Part shown: in pieces, positions 18,066 through 28,091 of the stretch
Layout: every line of letters starts with the position of its first letter
How positions within the stretch are numbered: the first letter of the stretch is position 1
DNA from: Novosphingobium cyanobacteriorum
Lineage (GTDB): Bacteria > Pseudomonadota > Alphaproteobacteria > Sphingomonadales > Sphingomonadaceae
Length of the DNA stretch: 64,000 nt
NCBI RefSeq assembly: GCF_029436685.1
Contig: NZ_JAROCY010000001.1
Coordinates: 62,001-126,000, forward strand
Reading direction: 5' to 3'
Program-made: the position numbers and the translations under genes
The notes under the pieces: generated by a model
Seen by the model: only the letters and a program-made list of their open reading frames with translations
Told to the model about the DNA's origin: nothing
Databases searched by the model: none

Positions 18066-18836
18066 ATGGTGCCAAGATTTTCCGAAGAGCAGGGAGCAGA
18101 CGGGGTGGCCACTCAATCAACAGGAGCTTGCGCGCCGGTGGCGGCGCTCCTGTTCGATCCTGGCGCCAGACCCGATGCGAAGGCGGTTATCGACCTCGCG
18201 GATTCGCTTGGATCATTCGCGATTGATGGCTCCCTGGGTGATGGCACCCTTGCCATCATCAAGGACGGCCTCAGCTTTGAAGTGGGCGGACTTCGTCCCG
18301 GGCAAATTTGCGATGCACCTGAAATCGCGCACCGTGTCGCCCTGCCTTCGTCCATCACACTGCAAGGCAAGGCAGCGATCACGGTTGCCGCGGGCAAACA
18401 CCTTGTGGGGGCGGATCATCTCCTGCCAGTCGTCCGCGTCATGGCGGCGCTGATTGGCGAATTGGGAAATCTGCCCGGCGCGGAAGTCATCGTGTGGCAA
18501 CCTGCGCGGTTGGCCACGAGCGTGGCGTGGTTTCACGAAGCCGTCGGCGTTTGGCTCGGCGGAGGCCCGTTTCCTGCTCTCGCCTTGACAGCTCTGATCC
18601 GCGAGGCGGATTCCTTTGCCAGTGAAGGCCTGCACTTCCTCACGGGTCAGGAATTCGTGCTTGCTGGCAAGGATGGCCAGATCAGCCAGGAGGATTCGCG
18701 GATCGCCATCCGGCTGACGGACTGGCTGGTGGCGCATGGTCGTCTCGACAGCGCGCGCGAAGTGGTGCTGTCTGGCTTCGGGAAGGTCTTGCTGGAGTTG
18801 GACGGGGCATTCCGCATCAAGGCCCGGCCGCTTTAG
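18066..18836 (+). CDS. hypothetical protein, faint DUF4261-like character
   Basis: A 256-aa soluble protein without signal peptide or transmembrane helix. Its middle (VIVWQPARLATSVAWF, then GLHFLTGQEF) recalls the layout of DUF4261 proteins, but the likeness is weak and I would not assign the family. Neighbours (flavodoxin upstream, AHH nuclease downstream, same strand) do not suggest a pathway. An internal ATG may be the true start since the first 20 residues look unconserved. Confidence 0.6.
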   Translation: MVPRFSEEQGADGVATQSTGACAPVAALLFDPGARPDAKAVIDLADSLGSFAIDGSLGDGTLAIIKDGLSFEVGGLRPGQICDAPEIAHRVALPSSITLQGKAAITVAAGKHLVGADHLLPVVRVMAALIGELGNLPGAEVIVWQPARLATSVAWFHEAVGVWLGGGPFPALALTALIREADSFASEGLHFLTGQEFVLAGKDGQISQEDSRIAIRLTDWLVAHGRLDSAREVVLSGFGKVLLELDGAFRIKARPL

Positions 18837-18977
18837 GTTTCCGGTTCTGCGGCTTGCGGAACGAATCAATTGCCAAATCGGTTGCAATTCGGTCCGATGT
18901 GAACTGAAATTCGCAGGTCTTTCTTAACCCTGTTCCTTGAATTTGTGCTCATGAACAGGAGTGAGGAAATTCCAGTT

Positions 18978-19485
18978 ATGGCGCGGCCCAGCCGTCCCAT
19001 TCTTCCGTTCAGGGCGGTCAACACGGCTGGTTCGGCAGGATACAGTGCTGGACTTCAGCGACACCATATCCTGCCGCGCCAGATCTTCTCCAGCGCGGCG
19101 GTCCGTGCATTCCTGGAAAAGGTCGGGCTTGAGCGGGTCGGCTTCCACGATTTTCGCCGCAATGGACTGCTCCTGCCAGCCGAAGAAGGCGTTGCCCTGC
19201 GCATCGGCCTACCTATGCACCGCGGCCCTCACCACCGCTACAACGAGGTTGTGCTCGAGCGGTTGGGCCCGATAACTTCGGGCTGGCAGGCCCGCAGTCG
19301 CGCCGTGGGCGAAAGAGCAACGACTGAGGCGCTGATGCGGTTGGACCTGCTGCAGCGGGCCTTGCGGCGGCGTCTGCTCGATCACCGCCGCTGGAAGGGA
19401 ACGCCACTCAATACGCGGGATCCGGCGCTCGATTTCAGCCATATCGATCGGATGGCCGACATGCTGTGGGGCGCGACCGAACTAG
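18978..19485 (+). pseudogene. AHH-family (HNH/ENDO VII-like) nuclease, apparently frameshifted at the 3' end
   Basis: The start gives MARPSRPILPFR. The nuclease core is QRHHILPRQIF (His pair at about residues 29-30), FHDFRRNGLLLP, then GLPMHRGPHHRYNEVV. This is the AHH variant of the HNH/Endo VII fold. The likely C-terminus is DRMADMLWGA, where a TAG (19483-19485) lies one frame off, after a GGGG run at 19468-19471. In the frame as read, translation would continue antisense through two genes to 21521, which is not credible. A one-base indel in the G run, real or a sequencing error, would restore a stop overlapping that of the convergent gene. If the reading is correct the protein has a long aberrant tail. 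Confidence 0.65.
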
Positions 19486-20462
19486 CGACGGAAAGCGGCG
19501 GAAGCCCCGTCGAGAGCGACAAGGGCCTCGGCATATTGGCCAGCGAGAGCATCGACCCGCTGTGCCACGGTCTCGACCGCCCTGACCGCGCCGATGCCCT
19601 GGCCGGAACCCCAGATGTCCTTCCACGCCTTTGCGTCAGTGTTTCCGCCCGATCCGAAGTTCATCTTGCTGGGGTCGCTCACCGGCAGGTTGTCGGGATC
19701 AAGCCCGGCGTTGACGATCGACGGACGCAGGTAGTTGCCGTGGACGCCGGTGAAGAGATTGGAATAGATGATGTCCGCAGCCGACCCATCGACGATGGCC
19801 TGCTTGTAGGCGTCGACGGCCCGCGCCTCGTGCGTGGCGATCCAGGCAGAGCCGATATAGGCGAAATCGGCGCCGAGCGCCTGGGCAGCGAGGATCGAAC
19901 GCCCGTGGGCAATGGCACCGGACAGGGCGATGAGGCCGTCAAACCAGCTGCGGATCTCCTGCATCAGGGCAAACGGGCTTTGCGCACCGGCATGGCCGCC
20001 AGCACCCGCCGCCACCGGGATAAGGCCATCCGCGCCCTTCTCGATCGCCTTGCGGGCAAAACGATCGTCGATAACATCGTGCAGCACGATGCCGCCCCAC
20101 GAATGCGCCGCCTGATAGATGTCCTCCCGTGCCCCCAGAGACGTGATCATCAGCGGCACCTTCCACTTGGCGCAAAGCGCCATGTCCTCTTCCAGGCGGT
20201 TGTTGGTGCGGTGGACTATCTGGTTGACCGCAAACGGTGCGGCCGGTGCTTGCGGGTTGGCGCGGTTATGGGCGGCCAATTCCTCGGTGATCTGGTGCAG
20301 CCATTCATCCAGTTGGCTGATCGGCCGCGCGTTGAGCGATGGAAACGACCCCACGACCCCGGCCTTGCAATGCGCAATCACGAGTTCCGGCCCGGATATG
20401 ATGAACAAAGGCGAGGCGATCACTGGCAGGCGCAGGTTGGCGAACAGGGGGGGCAGGGCCAT
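19482..20462 (-). CDS. nitronate monooxygenase (2-nitropropane dioxygenase) family protein
   Basis: A 326-aa TIM-barrel flavoprotein. PVIASPLFIISGPELVIA near the N-terminus, GADGLIPVAAGAGGHAG (FMN phosphate site) and GADFAYIGSAWIA near residue 220 are characteristic of the family. Members oxidise nitronates or, more broadly, act as FMN oxidoreductases, so the physiological substrate is unknown. It lies downstream of an amidohydrolase on the same strand (90 bp gap). Its stop codon overlaps the probable end of the AHH nuclease gene. Confidence 0.87.
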   Translation of the reverse strand: MALPPLFANLRLPVIASPLFIISGPELVIAHCKAGVVGSFPSLNARPISQLDEWLHQITEELAAHNRANPQAPAAPFAVNQIVHRTNNRLEEDMALCAKWKVPLMITSLGAREDIYQAAHSWGGIVLHDVIDDRFARKAIEKGADGLIPVAAGAGGHAGAQSPFALMQEIRSWFDGLIALSGAIAHGRSILAAQALGADFAYIGSAWIATHEARAVDAYKQAIVDGSAADIIYSNLFTGVHGNYLRPSIVNAGLDPDNLPVSDPSKMNFGSGGNTDAKAWKDIWGSGQGIGAVRAVETVAQRVDALAGQYAEALVALDGASAAFRR

Positions 20463-20552
20463 GCAGGATCTCTCCGTCCAGATTTAACCAATCACTTAAG
20501 AACTGCGTATGCCCTGTCCGGGGCCCTGTCAAAGTTCCTTTGGGGCAAGCTT

Positions 20553-21602
20553 TCAGCCCTGGGGCAGAAGATGCTCGATGCCATAGGTCCGCGCGGCCGT
20601 CGCGGCGAAGAGGGCGCGCTTTTCCTCCGCACTGGCACCTGCTGTCAGCCGCTTGAACGCGTTCCACAAGGTGCGATAGTCGGCCCCCCAGCGGTCGACC
20701 GGGAAATTGCTTTCGAACATGGCGCGTTGTGGCCCGAACGCTTCGATGCAGGTTTCGATATAAGGCCGCCACATCGCGGCCAGCGCTTCCGATCCCACCC
20801 CGGCGGCAGGGCCTTCGCTAGGCATCATGCAGAACGCCATGGCGAGCCCGCCCAGCTTGATCGACACGTTGGGCAGTTCCGCGAGCGCCCGGATCGATGC
20901 CCGCCAGGTGTCGAAGCGTTCGGGCAGTCTGCCCTTGTAGCTTGCGATGCCAAGCGGGGTGCCGCAGTGATCAAGCACGATCGGCTGTTCCGGAAAGGCG
21001 CGGGCAAGGGCGATCACGTCGGGCAGTTGCGGTTCGCACACCCAGGCATCGAACGTAAGCCCCATTGCGCCCAGTTGGCGGAAACCGGAGCGGAAAGCAT
21101 CGCTGGCATACAGTTGGGGCGGCGCGTGGAACGGCGGACCAAGCACGTCGGGATCCGCATCCCACGCCCCCTGGTGCCGGATGCCGCAAAAGCGACCGCC
21201 ACCCGCCGCCTGCAGGGCTTCCAGCACCGGACGTACGCCATCGCCCAGCGTAAGATCGCCGTGGCCGATGATCGCGGCGCAAGGGCGGAAATCGCCGTAC
21301 AGCCCGCTGGCGCCCTGCGCGGCCACGCCATTGGCCATTTCCACTTCGCCCACCGGTTTGAACGCAGGTTCGGCATCAGCGCGATAGTAGGCGCCGCATT
21401 CCATATAGACCGTGGCGATAACGTGATGTCCGCTTGTTGCATCGGCATGCAGCGCATCGAAATTGTAGTACGCGCCAAGCGTCAGGGCATCGAGAAACGG
21501 GTGGCGGGGCGTAGGGAATGAGCCGAGCAGCGGCCGCAGATCCCACAAATGGTGGTGCGGATCGATGATCGGCAGATCGGGCTCGATAATGTCTTCAGCC
21601 AT
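20553..21602 (-). CDS. amidohydrolase family (amidohydro_2) metal-dependent hydrolase
   Basis: A 349-aa TIM-barrel hydrolase. The N-terminal IIDPHHHLWDLRP carries metal-binding histidines, IVLDHCGTPLG is the mid-barrel motif and FESNFPVDRWG near the C-terminus has the conserved Asp. The family includes lactonases and decarboxylases in aromatic and sugar catabolism; the substrate here is unknown. It probably forms an operon with the nitronate monooxygenase-like gene. A palindrome 78 bp upstream may be an operator. Confidence 0.87.
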   Translation of the reverse strand: MAEDIIEPDLPIIDPHHHLWDLRPLLGSFPTPRHPFLDALTLGAYYNFDALHADATSGHHVIATVYMECGAYYRADAEPAFKPVGEVEMANGVAAQGASGLYGDFRPCAAIIGHGDLTLGDGVRPVLEALQAAGGGRFCGIRHQGAWDADPDVLGPPFHAPPQLYASDAFRSGFRQLGAMGLTFDAWVCEPQLPDVIALARAFPEQPIVLDHCGTPLGIASYKGRLPERFDTWRASIRALAELPNVSIKLGGLAMAFCMMPSEGPAAGVGSEALAAMWRPYIETCIEAFGPQRAMFESNFPVDRWGADYRTLWNAFKRLTAGASAEEKRALFAATAARTYGIEHLLPQG

Positions 21603-21679
21603 TGAACCTCTCGCGTCGTTGCCTCTGGCGGGCTTCGGGGGCGAGCGTATTGGGGCTGGCGATGTCCCGCAACTATTCG

Positions 21680-21697
21680 TTCAATCGGGCGATTGAA
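21680..21697. promoter_or_regulatory. 18-bp palindrome, candidate operator
   Basis: TTCAATCGGGCGATTGAA is a perfect inverted repeat with a 2-bp centre, 78 bp upstream of the amidohydrolase start. The size and symmetry suit a TetR- or GntR-type repressor site. It abuts the leuA terminator hairpin. No regulator gene is adjacent. Confidence 0.4.
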
Positions 21698-21725
21698 TGG
21701 AGCGGTGCTGTCGCGACCGCTCCAT
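21697..21725 (-). terminator. leuA terminator hairpin
   Basis: ATGGAGCGGT and ACCGCTCCAT form a perfect 10-bp stem with a 9-nt loop, 11 bp after the leuA stop. The downstream minus-strand sequence is TTCAATCG, a weak T tract, so termination may be incomplete. Confidence 0.6.
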
Positions 21726-21735
21726 TAAAGAATTG

Positions 21736-23409
21736 TCAGTTGCTGGCCGCGTTGGCGGCTGAAAGGATCGCGCGGACGCTGGCGGTGGCCACGTCCTCGT
21801 CGATGCCCACGCCCCAGAACACCCGGCCATCGGGTGCAACGCATTCGACGTAGGCCGCCGCGCGCGCATCACTGCCGCCGGTCAGGGCGTGCTCGGAATA
21901 GTCGCGCACGTCGATCTCGATGCCGAAGCCATCCTTCAGCGTGGCTACGACCGATGAGATCAGGCCGTTGCCGCGCCCGGATACGCTCTGCACCTTGCCG
22001 TCCACCTCGATCTTTCCGGCGAACACGCGGGTGCCGTCGGGCGAACGGGCTTCTTCATAGTCCACAAGCTGGAAGTGCTGCGGCACGTCGAGGCGGTAGA
22101 CCTTGCGGAAAACGCTCCAGATATCCACCGCCTGCAGTTCGCGGCCGAGTTCATCGGCCAGTTCCTGTACGTGACGGCTGAAGTGCGCCTGCATCTTCTT
22201 CGGCAGCTTCAGGCCCTGGTCCTGTTCCAGCACCCAGGCGAAACCGCCCTTGCCGGACTGGGAATTGACGCGGATCACCGCTTCATAGCTGCGCCCAAGG
22301 TCCGCCGGGTCAATCGGCAGATAGGGCACGGCCCAGAGCTCGTCATTGCGCTTTTCCTGCGCGGCGAAGCCCTTCTTGATCGCGTCCTGATGGCTGCCCG
22401 AAAAGGCCGTGAACACCAGCTCGCCGCCATAGGGGTGGCGCGGGTGAACCGGCAGCTGATTGCAGTATTCCACCGTCTGGATCACTTCATCGATGTTCGA
22501 GAAATCCAGTTCCGGATCAATGCCCTGCGTGTACATGTTGAGGGCGACTGTCACCAGGCAGCAATTGCCCGTCCGCTCGCCATTGCCGAACATGCAGCCT
22601 TCGACGCGATCTGCCCCGGCCATGATGCCCAGTTCCGCAGCGGCCACGCCGGTGCCGCGGTCGTTGTGGGTGTGCAGGCTGATCACCGCGCGGTCACGGT
22701 TCGGCAGGTTGCGACAGAAATACTCGATCTGGTCGGCATAGATGTTCGGCGTCGCCGCCTCCACCGTGGCCGGCAGGTTGAGGATGATCGGCTTTTCGAC
22801 CGTGGGCTGCAGGATATCCATCACCGCCTCGCAGCATTCGATGCTGAAATCGAGCTCGGCGGTGGAAAAGGTCTCGGGGCTGTATTCGAAGTGCCAGTCG
22901 GTCTGGGGGAAGCGAGCCGCCTGATCGCGCAGGTAACTGGCCCCTGCGCGGGCGATTGCCTTCACCTCGGGCTTTTCCATGCCGAACACCACGTTGCGCC
23001 ACAGCGGCGAAACCGCGTTGTATACGTGGACGATCGCCTGCTTTGCGCCGGCAAGGCTTTCGAACGAGGTCTTGATCAGGTCTTCACGCGATTGGGTGAG
23101 CACCTGAACGAAGACGTCGTCCGGAATGCGGCCCGCATCGACGAGACCGCGAATGAAATCATATTCAGTCGCCCCGGCGCTGGGGAAGCCGACTTCGATC
23201 TCCTTCAGCCCGACCTTGACGAGCAGATCGAAGAAGCGCGCCTTCTTTTCGGCGTCCATCGGGTCGATGAGCGACTGGTTGCCGTCTCGCATGTCGGTGG
23301 AAAGCCAACGTGGCGCCTTGGTGATCTGGCGGCTCGGCCACTGGCGATCAGAGATCGGAACCTGCGGGAACGGACGATACTTGACCGAGGGATTCTTGAG
23401 CATGGACAT
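21736..23409 (-). CDS. leuA: 2-isopropylmalate synthase
   Basis: A 557-aa long-form LeuA. The catalytic HMGL-like domain has [11 protein letters not shown], with the metal-binding Asp, and [10 protein letters not shown]. The C-terminal allosteric (LeuA dimer) domain that senses leucine occupies about the last 130 residues. It condenses acetyl-CoA with 2-oxoisovalerate, the first step to leucine, in the cytoplasm. It lies downstream of ilvBN-ilvC on the same strand, but about 400 bp and a YceI-like gene separate them, so it probably has its own promoter. Confidence 0.96.
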   Translation of the reverse strand: MSMLKNPSVKYRPFPQVPISDRQWPSRQITKAPRWLSTDMRDGNQSLIDPMDAEKKARFFDLLVKVGLKEIEVGFPSAGATEYDFIRGLVDAGRIPDDVFVQVLTQSREDLIKTSFESLAGAKQAIVHVYNAVSPLWRNVVFGMEKPEVKAIARAGASYLRDQAARFPQTDWHFEYSPETFSTAELDFSIECCEAVMDILQPTVEKPIILNLPATVEAATPNIYADQIEYFCRNLPNRDRAVISLHTHNDRGTGVAAAELGIMAGADRVEGCMFGNGERTGNCCLVTVALNMYTQGIDPELDFSNIDEVIQTVEYCNQLPVHPRHPYGGELVFTAFSGSHQDAIKKGFAAQEKRNDELWAVPYLPIDPADLGRSYEAVIRVNSQSGKGGFAWVLEQDQGLKLPKKMQAHFSRHVQELADELGRELQAVDIWSVFRKVYRLDVPQHFQLVDYEEARSPDGTRVFAGKIEVDGKVQSVSGRGNGLISSVVATLKDGFGIEIDVRDYSEHALTGGSDARAAAYVECVAPDGRVFWGVGIDEDVATASVRAILSAANAASN

Positions 23410-23498
23410 GGGTTTGCGTCTTCTCGAAGCCGGAATGTCTGGATCTGGTTTCTTCGGGACCCCTGGACGCCGTGCGCGCCTGGAAGAGACGCGTCAGC

Positions 23499-23549
23499 TC
23501 ACGCCCAAGGGCGGATAAGTCGCAGGGTAAGGTCCAGCCGAACGGTCAT
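23499..23549 (-). CDS. possible leuA leader peptide
   Basis: A 16-residue ORF, MTVRLDLTLRLIRPWA, lies 90 bp upstream of leuA and contains four leucine codons (CTG, CTT, CTG, CTT). Leucine-controlled attenuation of leuA is known in several proteobacteria. Against it, no clear ribosome-binding site precedes the ATG, no strong terminator with T-run lies between it and leuA, and four Leu in 16 can occur by chance in GC-rich DNA. Confidence 0.25.
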   Translation of the reverse strand: MTVRLDLTLRLIRPWA

Positions 23550-23778
23550 GCCGTCAGCCTATGGTGTTTCCGTCAACGGTTGTCCAGAATGAAAGCGTCA
23601 AGCGGCAGGGCAGACCGGGAAAAAGCCTGCCTGTTGGCGCGAAAGGTTCGCAACCCAATGGTCAAGATTGCGCCAGCACGCGAATCTGGAAAAAGGTTGG
23701 CGGTCTCTCCAGCGATGGAGAAGCCCGCCTGGCACCGGCGCGATTGCGCAGCGGCCTTGGTACGAATGCGAACAGGGC

Positions 23779-23803
23779 GGGGAGCGGCGCCCTGCCGCTC
23801 CCC
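23779..23803 (-). terminator. hairpin after the YceI-like gene
   Basis: GGGGAGCGGC and GCCGCTCCCC form a perfect 10-bp stem with a 5-nt loop, 8 bp after the stop codon of the YceI-like gene. There is no T-run, so it may stabilise the 3' end rather than terminate. Confidence 0.5.
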
Positions 23804-23811
23804 TCGACCGG

Positions 23812-24471
23812 TCAGGCCTTCTTTTCGAAGGCGATCGAGATGGTCAGTGACACGTCGTCACCCACCACGGGCACGGCATAGCCAAGGCCGAAGTCGCTGC
23901 GCTTGATCGTGGCCGTGCCGTGGAAGCCCACGGTCTCCACACCCTTCATCGGGTTCTTGCCTGCGCCGACGAAGGTCACGTCCACGGTCACCGGCTTGGT
24001 CGCGCCATTCAGCGTCAGGTTGCCGGCAACCTTGGCGCTGGTACCGTCGGCGCCCACGGCGACGCTGGTCGATTCGAACGTGGCGGGCGCCGGATTCGCG
24101 CCGAAGAAGTCTGCCTTGCCGTTGGCGCCGGCGGGCTTCATCAGGTGCGCGGTGAGGCCGGCGTCAGCAGACACCAGCTTGGCAACGGGGATCGAGATCG
24201 AAACCTTCGACGCTGCCGGGTTCGCCGGGTCGAGCGTCAGGGTGCCGGTCTCGCCACCGATCAGGCCCAGAGTATCGTTGAATCCCATGTGGTTGAGCCG
24301 CCAGCCGATCTGGGCGTGGCCAGCATCGACAACATAGGTTCCGGCCGTGACGCGCGCCTTGTCGGCAGCACCGGGCTGGCCAGCAGGCATCTGGGCGACG
24401 ATCGGGGCCGCGACCACGGCGGCAAGGGCTGCGGGAAGCGCATACTTCATGATGCGGGTAAACTGGGGCAC
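23812..24471 (-). CDS. YceI family periplasmic protein
   Basis: A 219-aa protein starting at a GTG preceded by GGGAGAT; the ATG seven codons later has no ribosome-binding site. The N-terminus is a signal peptide (MKYALPAALAAVV...IVAQ). The body is a YceI lipocalin-like barrel: YVVDAGHAQIGWRLNHMGFN at the start, FESTSVAV, GNLTLNGATKPVTVDVTF and the terminal KRSDFGLGYAVPVVGDDV. YceI proteins bind isoprenoid lipids. It is flanked by hairpins on both sides, so it is probably transcribed alone despite lying between ilvC and leuA. Confidence 0.92.
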   Translation of the reverse strand: MPQFTRIMKYALPAALAAVVAAPIVAQMPAGQPGAADKARVTAGTYVVDAGHAQIGWRLNHMGFNDTLGLIGGETGTLTLDPANPAASKVSISIPVAKLVSADAGLTAHLMKPAGANGKADFFGANPAPATFESTSVAVGADGTSAKVAGNLTLNGATKPVTVDVTFVGAGKNPMKGVETVGFHGTATIKRSDFGLGYAVPVVGDDVSLTISIAFEKKA

Positions 24472-24585
24472 GACGGGATCTCCCTGAAACAGGCTCTGGA
24501 GTGACAGAGGTATCGCACCGGGCGATGACTGCCAATTGCGATCCTTCGGCTGTCACCGTTCGAGAAAGTTGAAAGCCCGCAAAGG

Positions 24586-24621
24586 AAAGGGCCGCACGGG
24601 GGTATCCCCGGGCGGCCCTTT
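24586..24621 (-). terminator. ilvC terminator
   Basis: AAAGGGCCGC and GCGGCCCTTT form a perfect 10-bp stem enclosing a smaller GGGG/CCCC stem, 22 bp after the ilvC stop. On the minus strand it is followed by CCTTTG, a short pyrimidine tract. Confidence 0.75.
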
Positions 24622-24643
24622 CGCTGGTCCTGCTTGCGCCGGA

Positions 24644-25675
<1,032 letters not shown>

Positions 25676-25754
25676 TCAAATGGCATTCTGTGTGATCGGT
25701 AAACTTGGGCGCGCCGATAGCCGTCAGGCCGCGGCGCCGCCAGTGCAAAGAATG

Positions 25755-26273
25755 TCAGGCCGCGTTCGCCCCGCGGACCATGCCGACGATGCCGGTCCGG
25801 CCAACCTCGACCAGGCCCAGTTCCTTCATCAGGCCCACGAAGGTGTCGATCTTGTCCGGCGTGCCGGTCAGTTCGAAAACGAAGCTTGCCGTGGTGGTGT
25901 CGACAACCTTGGCACGGAACACGTCGGCAAGGCGCAGCGCCTCGACACGGTTCTCGCCCTTGCCGGCCACCTTGATCAGCGCCAGTTCGCGTTCCACGAA
26001 GGGGCCAACCTCGGTCAGGTCGGTCACCTTGTGGACCGGCACCAGCCGTTCCAGCTGCGCGCGGATCTGATCGATCACTGGCGGCGGACCGTGGGTCACG
26101 ATGGTGATCCGGCTCACGTCGTGCCCGTCGGTGATGTCGGCCACGGTCAGGCTGTCGATGTTATAGCCGCGCGCGGTGAACAGCCCGGCGATCTTGGCCA
26201 GGATGCCCGCCTCGTTGTCGACCGTGATGGTCAGGACGTGGCGCTCCTGCGCCTCCTGCTTGATGTGCATCAT
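25755..26273 (-). CDS. ilvN: acetolactate synthase small (regulatory) subunit
   Basis: A 172-aa protein. The start giving MMHIKQEAQER has GGACGG just upstream; a longer frame overlaps ilvB. The ACT domain reads HVLTITVDNEAGILAKIAGLF and the C-terminal IlvN domain follows. It binds valine and confers feedback control on IlvB. It starts 14 bp after the ilvB stop. It could also be called ilvH; the length of about 170 fits that name equally. Confidence 0.95.
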   Translation of the reverse strand: MMHIKQEAQERHVLTITVDNEAGILAKIAGLFTARGYNIDSLTVADITDGHDVSRITIVTHGPPPVIDQIRAQLERLVPVHKVTDLTEVGPFVERELALIKVAGKGENRVEALRLADVFRAKVVDTTTASFVFELTGTPDKIDTFVGLMKELGLVEVGRTGIVGMVRGANAA

Positions 26274-26287
26274 TGTTCCGTCCCCCC

Positions 26288-28036
26288 TCAGACCAGCGCC
26301 TTGGCTTCGTCGTCCATCGTGCCGGCCACTTCGTCGCCGTAGAGGATCATGTCGGTGTGCGCCGCGCCGCTCGGGATCATGGGGAAGCAGTTGGCTTCCT
26401 TGGTCACCAGGCAATCGACGAAGACCGGGCCATCGTGGTCGATCATCGCCTGGATGCCGGCGTCCAGCTCGCTCATGTCGGTGATGCGGATGCCCTTCCA
26501 GCCATAGGCTTCGGCCAGCTTCACGAAATCGGGCAGGCTGTCCGAATAGGAGTTGGAATAGCGGCTTTCATAGGTCAGTTCCTGCCACTGGCGGACCATG
26601 CCCATCCATTCGTTGTTGAGCACGAAGACCTTCACCGGCAGGCGATACTGCGTGGCCGTGCCCATCTCCTGGATGTTCATCTGGATCGAGGCGTCGCCCG
26701 CGATATCGATCACCAGCGTTTCCGGGAAGCCGGCCTGCGCACCGATGGCGGCCGGAAGGCCATAGCCCATGGTGCCGAGCCCGCCGGACGTCAGCCACTT
26801 GTTCGGCTTCATGAAGTGGAAGTGCTGCGCCGCCCACATCTGGTGCTGGCCCACTTCGGTGCTGATGATCGGATCGCGGTCCTTGGTCAGCTCATAAAGC
26901 CGCTCGATCGCCTTCTGCGGCATGATTTCCTGCCCGCGCGAAGGGTAGGCGAGGCTCTGGCGCGCGCGCCAGCCATCGATGCGGGCGTACCATTCGGTCA
27001 GGTCCTGCCTGGTGCAGCCGGTTTCCAGCCAGCCTTCCACGATCTGGCCCAGCACCTTGGCGCAATCGCCAATCAGCGGCAGGTCAACTTGCACGGTCTT
27101 GTTGATCGAGGCGCGGTCGATGTCGATGTGGATCTTCTTGCTGTTGGGCGCAAAGGCATCGAGCCGCCCGGTCACGCGATCATCGAAGCGCGCGCCGACG
27201 CAGACGATCAGGTCCGCCCGGTTCATCGCCATGTTCGCTTCATAGGTGCCGTGCATGCCCAGCATGCCCAGCCACGCCGGATCGCCCGCCGGATAGGCGC
27301 CAAGGCCCATCAGCGTGGAGGTGACAGGCGCTCCGGTCAGCTTCTGCAGTTCGCGGAGCAGACGGGTCGCCTCGTCGCCCGAATTGATCACGCCGCCACC
27401 GGTATAGAGCACCGGCGCCTTCGCTGCGGCGATCAGGCGCACGGCTTCGGCAACGTCTGTCGCCGGGGCTTCGGTCTGCGGGGTATAGCGGTTGCGCTGC
27501 TGCGGTGCATGGCCGCTCCACGCGGCCGAGGCGATCTGCACGTCCTTGGGAATGTCGATCACCACCGGGCCGGGGCGGCCTTCGGTGGCGATGCGGAAAG
27601 CCTCGTCGATGATCCCGGCCAACTGCGACGGGTCCTTCACCAGATAGTTGTGCTTGGTGCAGTGGCGCGTGATGCCAACGGTGTCGGCTTCCTGGAACGC
27701 GTCCGACCCGATCAGCGCAGTGGGAACCTGGCCGGTGATGACCACCAGCGGGATCGAATCCATGAAGGCGTCGGCAATGCCGGTGACCGCGTTGGTGGCA
27801 CCGGGGCCGGAAGTGACCAGCACAACGCCGGGCTTGCCCGTGGCGCGGGCATAGCCTTCGGCCGCGTGGGCCGCGCCGGCTTCGTGCCGCACCAGGATGT
27901 GGCGGATGCGCTCGTCGCCGAACAGTGCGTCATAGATCGGCAGCACCGCGCCGCCGGGATAGCCGAAGACGAACTCCACGCCCTTTGCGACCAGGCTCTC
28001 GACCAGGATTTCGGCGCCGCTGCGCTCGGTTTTCAC
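26288..28036 (-). CDS. ilvB: acetolactate synthase large (catalytic) subunit
   Basis: A 582-aa thiamine-diphosphate enzyme beginning KTERSGAEILVES. A GTG start at 28036 is chosen because GGGAAG lies upstream and the family normally begins close to SGAEIL. Upstream ATGs at 28054 and 28099 have no ribosome-binding site, and the latter lies in the T-run of an intrinsic terminator. Catalytic Glu is in GYPGGAVLPIYD neighbourhood sequences, the FAD region is central, and the ThDP motif is GDASIQMNIQEMGTA. It makes 2-acetolactate from pyruvate. First gene of ilvBN-ilvC. Confidence 0.95.
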   Translation of the reverse strand: MKTERSGAEILVESLVAKGVEFVFGYPGGAVLPIYDALFGDERIRHILVRHEAGAAHAAEGYARATGKPGVVLVTSGPGATNAVTGIADAFMDSIPLVVITGQVPTALIGSDAFQEADTVGITRHCTKHNYLVKDPSQLAGIIDEAFRIATEGRPGPVVIDIPKDVQIASAAWSGHAPQQRNRYTPQTEAPATDVAEAVRLIAAAKAPVLYTGGGVINSGDEATRLLRELQKLTGAPVTSTLMGLGAYPAGDPAWLGMLGMHGTYEANMAMNRADLIVCVGARFDDRVTGRLDAFAPNSKKIHIDIDRASINKTVQVDLPLIGDCAKVLGQIVEGWLETGCTRQDLTEWYARIDGWRARQSLAYPSRGQEIMPQKAIERLYELTKDRDPIISTEVGQHQMWAAQHFHFMKPNKWLTSGGLGTMGYGLPAAIGAQAGFPETLVIDIAGDASIQMNIQEMGTATQYRLPVKVFVLNNEWMGMVRQWQELTYESRYSNSYSDSLPDFVKLAEAYGWKGIRITDMSELDAGIQAMIDHDGPVFVDCLVTKEANCFPMIPSGAAHTDMILYGDEVAGTMDDEAKALV

Positions 28037-28091
28037 AGGTAGCTTCCCTTGCATGTCCGACAGGCGAGGGGCCTGCCGATACGGATCATCC

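Larger units (their letters stand above)
23410..23811. other. 402-bp gap between the YceI-like gene and leuA
   Basis: No supported gene of normal size lies here. It holds the hairpin after the YceI-like gene, a small stem at 23706-23721 (TCTCCA/TGGAGA) and a possible leucine-containing leader ORF at 23499-23549. A TTGACG on the minus strand (23596-23601) could be a -35 element but has no convincing -10. It is the expected place for the leuA promoter and leader. Confidence 0.5.

Noticed and set aside
19486..21521. Treating the AHH nuclease as a genuine 850-residue protein
   Set aside because: The extra sequence is antisense to two conserved enzymes and has no domain, so a frameshift at the end of the nuclease is simpler.
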